A stretch of 20,885 nucleotides of DNA from a virus: IMG/VR virus record IMGVR_UViG_3300047359_000059, positions 1 through 20,885 of that record; one strand, written 5' to 3'. Positions 15,701 through 20,885 of the stretch are shown in pieces. Numbering within the stretch: the stretch's first letter is position 1; every line of letters begins with the position of its first letter. Made by a program: the position numbers and the translations under genes. The notes beneath the pieces are model-generated. The model was not told the DNA's origin. It made no database searches and saw only the letters and a list, made by a program, of their open reading frames with translations.

Positions 15701-15918
15701 GCGACTTGCAGGCTGAGATTGACAGCACAGTAAATGCTTACAAGGCGGCGGCCAGAGAAAGAATGTTTGGAAAGACTAAGAATTATGGCAAGGAACTGGT
15801 CTATACAATGCAGGGCGTTGGCGTTAATTATGGCCTTACAAGTGATAAGGTTGAATACCCTGATCTAGCCTTAGAAATCCAAAAGGCACATAGGGATGCA
15901 AGGCTAGTAGGCCGTTAA
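12709..15918 (+). CDS. very large internal virion/ejection protein (T7 gp16 position, about 1069 aa)
   Basis: The frame is open from ATG 12679, but the start MARPPKIEQQVTEM at ATG 12709 is preferred because the first ten codons overlap the 37-aa ORF and look non-coding; no start has a strong ribosome site. Counting from ATG 12679, residues 75-150 are a Pro/Glu-rich disordered linker (VKPPEPEKVVEPPVEE...). Residues 355-400 form a hydrophobic stretch (MALSAPGTILYNVGAGISSI) that could meet a membrane. The remainder is a mix of helices ending with WRNKIPAFNKDAPAKLDAWGD and AKPDR, a C-terminal type seen in large marine phage virion proteins. T7 gp16 is 1318 aa and has an N-terminal transglycosylase; I see no such motif here. 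Likely role: translocation of DNA across the envelope. Confidence 0.82.
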   Translation: MARPPKIEQQVTEMTSGATNIAPGVDAPQSGIEEAGYISRYVTRPTVGKLIEPLTKPGAKIDPEYKVKPPEPEKVVEPPVEEAPSPEAEVQPMEDVPPDEAVTPEPPKEPKTKVPEPVSEEYMEERMAAREEYMGGPRTAPSGKGEGVIEGPVNTKFYDSDTLAATVQAMGDVEPDYKSRTVQSFFDRAIMTGVPKRMLDQLFKGIPMESKVGDHKLAENIAGLQILHDISATRVDELMAKALDGELDEMGKLELREAMAQHEIILSELKGVKRDVARSMNVFKNTYEKGTPSALDIRSALESQGGDEQLMLLAHKYMAFKKDDPNYRSKRNGLLERGVIGKSYDSIMYGAQAMALSAPGTILYNVGAGISSIFMDVPERLFAIPATIPRRILEVILRQETDPDRYTLDDILARASGMRNGILDGIMLAGRYISEGKTSVKGEVIQSPLTPEYWSNTPLIIAGREIGRLPDNLEDKPAAYIIRALGFLPNLAMKSIGVTDELVGGLAQRMELHEQGARLARRTYDDAILAGEDREKALAMAQVEADKLLTERPHDIEASTESWRKQVTLQSDIKKVGAMGNAMWWSNRIMKMPPIKPLVLFSKSLLNLASEGAARTPFLNFVSPRFYSEFAKGGRHRDLALGRVAYGYAMFEGGRALYENGFTTGPGPSDTEEKNTWRSMGWQPFSFIVDLEDWGGESGVYVERLKNIPGFENAVSFGSGQFEGKMFISFSRLEPANLPFVFGSAWAETSAYHEFDPTDEEGSVFIDASLATLSEFSTVVPQMTVINELVSIFGQRQADKGEKATAVITKIMEQYANIAIMGTPVVGYTNSSMANYIEGILNPDVQPTAMTMAQKEWAENNFLIGEYIPAPAVRAGFEALNRWRNKIPAFNKDAPAKLDAWGDPISKPGSLITMIPTRVTFAKPDRTKELVAALRHGIREPNYNIHGVYLPQEVQERYKQLYAKDIKINGETMSDAIYNNVTQMIDDGNLTGIVPKLGDLQAEIDSTVNAYKAAARERMFGKTKNYGKELVYTMQGVGVNYGLTSDKVEYPDLALEIQKAHRDARLVGR

Positions 15919-15952
15919 AAAATAGGTTATACTGCGAGGCAGAGAGGTAACT

Positions 15953-17533
15953 ATGGCAGATTACAATATTAATGCAGTGACGCGCCGTGTCGTGTTTACA
16001 GGTTCAGCCGGGCTAGGGCCGTACAGCTTCACGTTTGAGGTTTTGGATCAGAACGATCTGGCAGTATACTTCAACGCAACTAAGCTGACGCTGACGACTG
16101 ATTACACTGTCACCGTCAACGCCAATGGCACTGGGTCTGTTACTATAGTGACTGGCACAAACGTGCCATCAACGCCTACCGCCTCAGATCAGATTGTTGT
16201 TGTAGGCGCAAGGGATATTGAGCGCACCACCGACTTTGTGACGGCTGGTGATTTACGCGCCTCAGCTTTAAACGAACAGCTAGACGGCCAGATCATTATG
16301 ATCCAGCAGATTGCTGAAGAAAATAAGCGCGGAATGAGAGCGCCTGTTTATGACCCAGCGCTAGTTGAAGATGGCGGTGTTGTTGATATGGAACTGCCGA
16401 CCAAGGCATCACGCGCTGGCAAGACACTTGCGTTTGACAGTAACGGTAACCCAGTGGTCGGTGAGGATATCGGTAACTGGCGTGGAGATTGGGCGGCATC
16501 AACGGCCTATGGCGTTAGGGATATTGTCAAGGATGCTAGTAACTACAATGTCTATCGCTGTAATACTGCACACACCTCTAGCGGATCAACCCCAATTAGC
16601 TCTAACACAGACAGCGCCAAATGGGATTTGGTAGTTGATGCTGAGTACGCCGCGACCCAGGCCGCTAATGCGGCGGCCTCTGCCTCAGCGGCGGCAACTT
16701 CAGAAGCTAATAGCGCGACTTCTGCATCAGCCTCTGCATCATCCGCCACATCTGCGGCATCATCAGCCTCATCTGCATCAACAGCGCAAACTGCGGCAGA
16801 AGCGGCACAAGCGGCGGCAGAACTTGCGGCAGATAATTTTGACGACACCTACCTTGGCGCAAAGTCTAGCAACCCGACTGTAGACAATGACGGCGATGCT
16901 CTGACGGCTGGTGACTTGTACTTCAACACAACCAGCAATGAATTAAAAGTCTACAACGGTTCAGCTTGGCAGACTGCGGCAGTATCTACGGTTGGCTTGC
17001 TCACATCTGCTAATAACCTGTCTGACTTAGGTGATGCGGCTACGGCTATTGCAAACCTCGGCATTAGCGCAACTGCGGCAGAGTTAAATGTTCTTGATGG
17101 CATCACTGCAAGCACGGCTGAATTGAACTATACTGATGGAGTTACTAGCGCAATACAGACACAGCTAGACGCAAGGCTGGCATTAACTGGCGGTACACTG
17201 ACTGGTGCGGCTATCGGCTCAACTGACACTGACACCACAAACACTGGTAATGTCACACTAGACTTTAGCACTAACCAGAACTTTGTGTTAACGCTGACAG
17301 GCAATGTTACCTTAGACAACCCAACAACGGAAACAGTAGGTCAGTCTGGATTCATCACATTCATACAGGATGCAACTGGCGGCAGAACAGTTAGCCTTGG
17401 TACTGATTACGAAACGGCTGGTGCGGCTGGTCTTACTCTTTCAAGCGCGGCAAGCACAACAGACATTGTGCCATATGTGGTTGTTGCTTCGGGCAGAATC
17501 TTACTGGGTGCGCCACAACTGGCGTTTGCATAA
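15953..17533 (+). CDS. tail fibre protein with T7 gp17-type N-terminus, CBM-like module and coiled coil (526 aa)
   Basis: Similar in length to T7 gp17 (553 aa). Residues 1-120 look like the nozzle-binding gp17 N-terminal domain (RRVVFTGSAGLGPYSFTFEVL, then DIERTTDF...LNEQLDGQIIMIQQI). Residues 174-230 resemble a small chitin-binding-type (CBM5/12-like) fold: W at 176, 179 and 224, STAYGVRDIVKD, YRCNTAHTS. Residues 231-296 are an Ala/Ser-rich coiled coil, probably trimeric. Next come a GDLYFNTTSNELKVYNGSAW collar element (about 320-345) and two AELN(V/Y)xDGxT repeats (376-402). The C-terminal part (about 405-526) is beta-rich and would be the tip or a connector to the next adhesin. AGAGAGG (15940-15946) is the ribosome site; spacing is 6. 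Confidence 0.9.
   Translation: MADYNINAVTRRVVFTGSAGLGPYSFTFEVLDQNDLAVYFNATKLTLTTDYTVTVNANGTGSVTIVTGTNVPSTPTASDQIVVVGARDIERTTDFVTAGDLRASALNEQLDGQIIMIQQIAEENKRGMRAPVYDPALVEDGGVVDMELPTKASRAGKTLAFDSNGNPVVGEDIGNWRGDWAASTAYGVRDIVKDASNYNVYRCNTAHTSSGSTPISSNTDSAKWDLVVDAEYAATQAANAAASASAAATSEANSATSASASASSATSAASSASSASTAQTAAEAAQAAAELAADNFDDTYLGAKSSNPTVDNDGDALTAGDLYFNTTSNELKVYNGSAWQTAAVSTVGLLTSANNLSDLGDAATAIANLGISATAAELNVLDGITASTAELNYTDGVTSAIQTQLDARLALTGGTLTGAAIGSTDTDTTNTGNVTLDFSTNQNFVLTLTGNVTLDNPTTETVGQSGFITFIQDATGGRTVSLGTDYETAGAAGLTLSSAASTTDIVPYVVVASGRILLGAPQLAFA
16643..16840 (+). repeat. Ala/Ser-rich low-complexity coding tract in the tail fibre
   Basis: About 200 bases of imperfect GCN/TCN codon repetition encode residues 231-296 (mostly Ala and Ser with Thr, Glu and Gln). 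It forms a coiled-coil stalk between the CBM-like module and the distal part. Such tracts in phage fibres are prone to slippage and recombination, so variation between related phages is expected here. Confidence 0.75.
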
Positions 17534-20500
17534 TGAGCATTACAGGTTCAGAACAATGGATGTATTCCGCTGGTGCGGAGTTCTACGACTTTCCCATCGA
17601 ACAGTCCCTGCGCTTCAATGACAACGACAGCGCATATCTAAACTGGACACCAGCATCTGCTGGCAATCGTAAAACTTGGACTTGGAGTGGCTGGGTCAAG
17701 CGTGGAAACTTGGGAACAACACAACAACTCTTTCAAGCTAAGAGTGGTAGTGATTATGTACAAATAGGATTTACAACAGCTAATAAACTACAATTTCAAT
17801 TAGGAAGTCCAAGAAGAAGAACTAATAGATTATTCAGAGATGTAGGGGCTTGGTATAATATAGTTGCAGTTCTTGACACTACAAACGCAACTGGTGATGA
17901 CAGGATTCAACTGTGGGTGAACGGAGAAAGACTAACATCTTTTGATGAAGACACTGACCCATCTCAAAATGCCTCTTTTCAAGTGAACAACACAGTTGCA
18001 CACAATATTGGTAGAGGCGATAACACACATTACTTTGACGGCTATATGGCTGACGTTAACTTCATTGACGGTCAAGCCCTAGACGCTACCAGCTTCGGTG
18101 AAACTAAGTCAGGCATATGGATTCCCAAAGACACGGCTGACCTGACCTTCGGCACGAATGGTTTCCGGTTGCAGTTTGGCGACACGACAGAGGCTAGTGG
18201 GTTTAATGCTGTTACATATACTGGAAATCAAACAAACGGTCACGCCATAAGTGGAGTAGGTTTTTCCTCTGCGCCTGACCTTGTTTGGATTAAAGAACGG
18301 AGTTCTACATCATCGCATCTTCTTGTTGATTCTGTTCGTGGCGCATCAAAAGGACTGGCCTCAAACGCTACATCGGCTGAAGAAAATCTTTCATCTGGAG
18401 AGTTTTCTTCTTTTGATAGCGATGGATTTACTGTTGATAATAACAATAGGTCAAATCAATCAGGCCAAACATATGTCGCTTGGGCGTGGGACGCTGGCTC
18501 TGGTTCTGCCGCAAGCAATACTGATGGGTCAATCACCAGCACGGTCAAGGCTAATACTGACTACGGTTTTTCGATTGTGTCCTATACTGGGTCTGGCACA
18601 AATGGCGACACAGTCGGTCACGGTTTGGGCGTTGCTCCAGATATGTATATTGTTAAAAGCAGAGATAACGCGAGAGATTGGCGAGTATATCATTCGTCAC
18701 TGGGTGCAACAAAAGCTATACAATTAAACAAAACTGATGCGGCCAATACATCATCTGCCTTCTGGAACAATACCGAACCGACATCATCTGTATTTACAAT
18801 AGGTTCTGTGACTACCGTAAATGGGAGCGGTGAAGACTACATAGCGTATTGTTTCGCTGAAAAGACTGGCTACTCAAAGTTTGGTACATACACTGGAACT
18901 GGGGCGGCTGGAAATAGCATCACAGGGCTAGGATTTGCCCCAGCCTTCGTTATGATTAAACGCAGTGATAGTGGTTCTGAATGGGCAATGTATGACAACA
19001 CCCGCCAGACTAGCAACCCAAAGTATCAAATTCGTGCAAATGCTAGTGACGCTGAAAACAGTAATTCCGCTGTTTACGTTGATTTGGATTCTGATGGGTT
19101 TACTATTCAAACAACAGATGCGGCACAGAACGCATCAGGCGGCACATACATCTATATGGCGTTTGCAGAAACAAGGGATGCGGCCTTCTGGCGCGACACG
19201 TCCGGTGAGGGCAATGACTGGCAACCGAACAACCTAGTGTTCAGTGACGTTGTGCCGGACAGTGCGACTAATAACTTTGCGGTTGTTCCTTCTACTACTT
19301 TACCAAGCACAGGCTATTCACAACATACTGAAGGTAATCTTCAACTGTATCAACCATCGTGGGGTGGCTGGGACATTAACCTTGCCAACTTTAACTTACC
19401 TTCTTCTGGGAAATATTATTGGGAAGTAATGCCAGTACAAGGAATTTTTAACGCTGGGTATGGGGCTTTTGTTTTTGGTATTGGTAATATTAGAGGCAGA
19501 GAAAATATCTCTGGTTTTCCTACCTTTGGAAATCCTTTAATCCAAGTAGACAGTAGAGGAATAGGCGAATACAGACAGTACCCAAGTTGGGTTAACTATA
19601 CAACAAGTGGGAGTTTTGGATTTACTGTTGGCAGTACAGTCTATGGAATTGCTGTTGATTGTGATAACAAAAAGTTTTGGTTTTCTCTTAATAACTCTTG
19701 GGCAGGAACTAGCGGAACTACATTAACTGCTGGAACTGGCGACCCTGCAAATGGCACAAATGGCGACCCTATTTCTGGAGACATGACGGATTACGTTCCT
19801 TTCTTTAACTTAGGCGACCAACAATCATCTTGTCGTCTTGGTATAAACTTCGGTCAGGACAGCACCTTCGCTGGTGCAAGAGCCGCTGGCGGCAACGCTG
19901 ACGAGAACGGCTATGGTGACTTTGCCTATGCACCACCGTCTGGCTTTTTGTCACTCTGTTCAGCCAATCTTCCAACAGGTGCTATCGACACGCTGGCTGA
20001 TGAAACGCCAGAGGATTATTTTAATACTGTGCTTTATAGTGCTACCGCAGGGGTTGCTGGCTCTGTCACAGGCTATGGGTTCGCACCCGATTGGCTTTGG
20101 ACTAAAGCACGGAACGCAACACAAAGTCACCAGCTTTTTGACAATGTTCGTGGTGATGGTGTACGGCTTATTACAAACTCCACAGCCGCAGAATTAGCGG
20201 CAGGTGCTAGTTATGTGTCGCTCGAAGACGATGGCTTTGATTATGGCTCGACAACATTTTCATCTAACAACTTTGTTGGTTGGGGCTGGAAAGCAAACGG
20301 TGCTGGCGTAAGCAACACAGATGGCAGTATCACCAGCACAGTTAGCGTGGGTGCTACTAGCCAGCAAAACTGGTTTAGTATTGTAGGTTATCAGGGCAAT
20401 GGCACGGCTGGTGCTACTGTTGGACACGGCTTGGGCGTTACACCTGACTGGGTTGTGGTGAAGGATAGGGATAACGGCTCTACACAGTGGGTGCATAATC

Positions 20501-20885
20501 CATTTGGTGCATTTGGCTCTAACCAGTATATTTACTTTGACACTCAGGGAATTACTGCTGATTCAAATATATTTTGGAATGGCAACCCTAACAGCACAAC
20601 AATAGGATTAGATGACCACCCAGAAACAAATGGGAGCGGCACTAATTACATAGCCTACTGTTTCGCAAACGCTGAAAATCTGTGTAAGGCTGGGTCATAT
20701 GTGGGCAATGGTTCGACAGATGGTACGTTTATTCACACAGGTTTCCGCCCTGCCTATATTATGATTAAACGCACTGATGGTACAGGTAACTGGGTAATTG
20801 AGGATATAGCACGTTCACCTTCTAATGTTGCGGATGACCGCCTGTACGCTGACAGCGCAAATGCGGAAGACGCTAATTCAGCTAA
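17533..20885 (+). CDS. giant modular adhesin / receptor-binding protein (LamG, beta-repeats, SPRY), 3' end outside window
   Basis: ATG 17533 shares one base with the fibre stop codon (TAATG). I read the frame codon by codon: it stays open for 1117 codons to the window edge. Residues 25-200 resemble a LamG/concanavalin-like sandwich (WTWSGWVKRG, WYNIVAVLDTT, IQLWVNGE, YFDGYMADVNFIDG). Residues 225-546 hold three repeats of about 95 residues with Gly-rich turns and an APDxxxxK core. Residues about 580-800 look like a SPRY domain (GKYYWEV, YGIAVDCDNKKFWFSLNN, PFFNLGD...INFGQ). From 833 the three repeats recur. The repeat character fits tail-associated repeat families such as DUF7483, as I recall them. 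Expected role: host-surface glycan or protein recognition, assembled with the upstream fibre. Confidence 0.9.
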   Translation, partial: MSITGSEQWMYSAGAEFYDFPIEQSLRFNDNDSAYLNWTPASAGNRKTWTWSGWVKRGNLGTTQQLFQAKSGSDYVQIGFTTANKLQFQLGSPRRRTNRLFRDVGAWYNIVAVLDTTNATGDDRIQLWVNGERLTSFDEDTDPSQNASFQVNNTVAHNIGRGDNTHYFDGYMADVNFIDGQALDATSFGETKSGIWIPKDTADLTFGTNGFRLQFGDTTEASGFNAVTYTGNQTNGHAISGVGFSSAPDLVWIKERSSTSSHLLVDSVRGASKGLASNATSAEENLSSGEFSSFDSDGFTVDNNNRSNQSGQTYVAWAWDAGSGSAASNTDGSITSTVKANTDYGFSIVSYTGSGTNGDTVGHGLGVAPDMYIVKSRDNARDWRVYHSSLGATKAIQLNKTDAANTSSAFWNNTEPTSSVFTIGSVTTVNGSGEDYIAYCFAEKTGYSKFGTYTGTGAAGNSITGLGFAPAFVMIKRSDSGSEWAMYDNTRQTSNPKYQIRANASDAENSNSAVYVDLDSDGFTIQTTDAAQNASGGTYIYMAFAETRDAAFWRDTSGEGNDWQPNNLVFSDVVPDSATNNFAVVPSTTLPSTGYSQHTEGNLQLYQPSWGGWDINLANFNLPSSGKYYWEVMPVQGIFNAGYGAFVFGIGNIRGRENISGFPTFGNPLIQVDSRGIGEYRQYPSWVNYTTSGSFGFTVGSTVYGIAVDCDNKKFWFSLNNSWAGTSGTTLTAGTGDPANGTNGDPISGDMTDYVPFFNLGDQQSSCRLGINFGQDSTFAGARAAGGNADENGYGDFAYAPPSGFLSLCSANLPTGAIDTLADETPEDYFNTVLYSATAGVAGSVTGYGFAPDWLWTKARNATQSHQLFDNVRGDGVRLITNSTAAELAAGASYVSLEDDGFDYGSTTFSSNNFVGWGWKANGAGVSNTDGSITSTVSVGATSQQNWFSIVGYQGNGTAGATVGHGLGVTPDWVVVKDRDNGSTQWVHNPFGAFGSNQYIYFDTQGITADSNIFWNGNPNSTTIGLDDHPETNGSGTNYIAYCFANAENLCKAGSYVGNGSTDGTFIHTGFRPAYIMIKRTDGTGNWVIEDIARSPSNVADDRLYADSANAEDANSA
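18205..19170 (+). repeat. first block of three tandem protein repeats (R1-R3) in the adhesin
   Basis: R1 at residues 227-322, R2 at 347-444, R3 at 453-546 of the adhesin starting at 17533. Each unit reads Y(T/S)G..., then a Gly-hairpin with G(V/L)GF-AP (GLGVAPD in R2), then an (I/V)K core, a variable segment, and ends with a hydrophobic strand (YVAWAW, YIAYCF or YIYMAF). They are diverged at the DNA level, so this is an old amplification rather than a recent copy. Confidence 0.8.
20029..20885 (+). repeat. second block of the same three repeats (R4-R6), R6 cut by the window edge
   Basis: R4 at residues 833-921, R5 at 951-1046, R6 from 1055 to the window end. Pairwise, R4 resembles R1 (NVRGDG...NSTAAE with SVRGAS...NATSAE), R5 resembles R2 (both preceded by NTDGSITSTV, both with TVGHGLGV and an NGSG-YIAYCFA ending), and R6 resembles R3 (FxPAxxMIKR, with DAxxSNSA/EDANSA). 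The order is therefore preserved as a block. Confidence 0.8.

Noticed and set aside
15921-15933. TATACT (15928-15933) as a -10 box before the tail fibre
   Set aside because: No -35-like hexamer at the right distance and no extended -10 TG. The 34-base gap is otherwise explained as a ribosome-site spacer.
16552-16848. 98-aa minus-strand Ala-rich ORF
   Set aside because: It is the complement of the Ala/Ser codon repeat in the tail fibre, which yields an Ala/Asp/Glu-rich open frame by composition alone.
18281-18727. 148-aa + strand ORF inside the adhesin region
   Set aside because: The adhesin frame beginning at 17533 is open throughout and encodes clear repeats and domains; this ORF is in another frame and has no domain character.
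1-20885. Integrase, attachment site, tRNA or CRISPR in the window
   Set aside because: Read for these and nothing convincing was seen; all the space is occupied by packed virion genes.

Overview
This window is the virion-structure half of a lytic-type podophage with T7-like organisation. It most likely belongs to the large, mostly uncultured group of marine podophages. The basis is gene order and recognisable protein signatures: T7 gp8-type portal, scaffold, major capsid protein, tail tubular proteins A and B, ejection (internal virion) proteins, then a gp17-type tail fibre. All genes lie on the + strand, packed with 1-4 base overlaps or gaps of a few tens of bases. Base composition is intermediate rather than strongly AT-rich. 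That would suit a marine alphaproteobacterial host such as the SAR116/Roseobacter range better than an AT-rich pelagiphage host, but the host cannot be proven here. I saw no integrase, tRNA, CRISPR array, insertion sequence, replication gene or lysis gene.

Layout. Bases 1-67 hold the last codons of an upstream gene, possibly the terminase large subunit. Five small genes follow (67-1098), most of them very basic and several coupled by ATGA overlaps. Next come the portal (1095-2684), a Bbp19-like small protein (2685-2954) and the scaffold (2951-3760). The only sizeable non-coding stretch, 3761-3935, holds a strong rho-independent terminator followed by about 140 bases that can fold into three successive hairpins, and then a strong ribosome binding site for the major capsid protein (3936-4769). 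A small decoration-type protein follows (4784-5056) and then another GC-rich hairpin. The capsid/decoration pair is therefore bracketed by hairpins. Tail tubular A and B (5105-7748) come next.

The ejection module has four proteins: a gp14-like 182-aa protein, a gp15-like 599-aa protein, and two large proteins (837 and about 1069 aa) with a possible 37-aa ORF between them. The 837-aa protein carries an apparent helix-hairpin-helix DNA glycosylase core, with GIGNK followed by LDR. Its Lys-Asp spacing of 18 residues matches endonuclease III. I regard this as the most interesting signal in the window.

The end of the window is an adhesin module: a T7-type tail fibre of 526 aa (15953-17533) and a second adhesin that starts one base inside the fibre's stop codon, stays open for 1117 codons and runs off the window. 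It has a LamG-like N-terminus, a block of three beta-rich repeats, a SPRY-like domain, and then the same three-repeat block again. It is probably the host-recognition protein attached to or assembled with the fibre.
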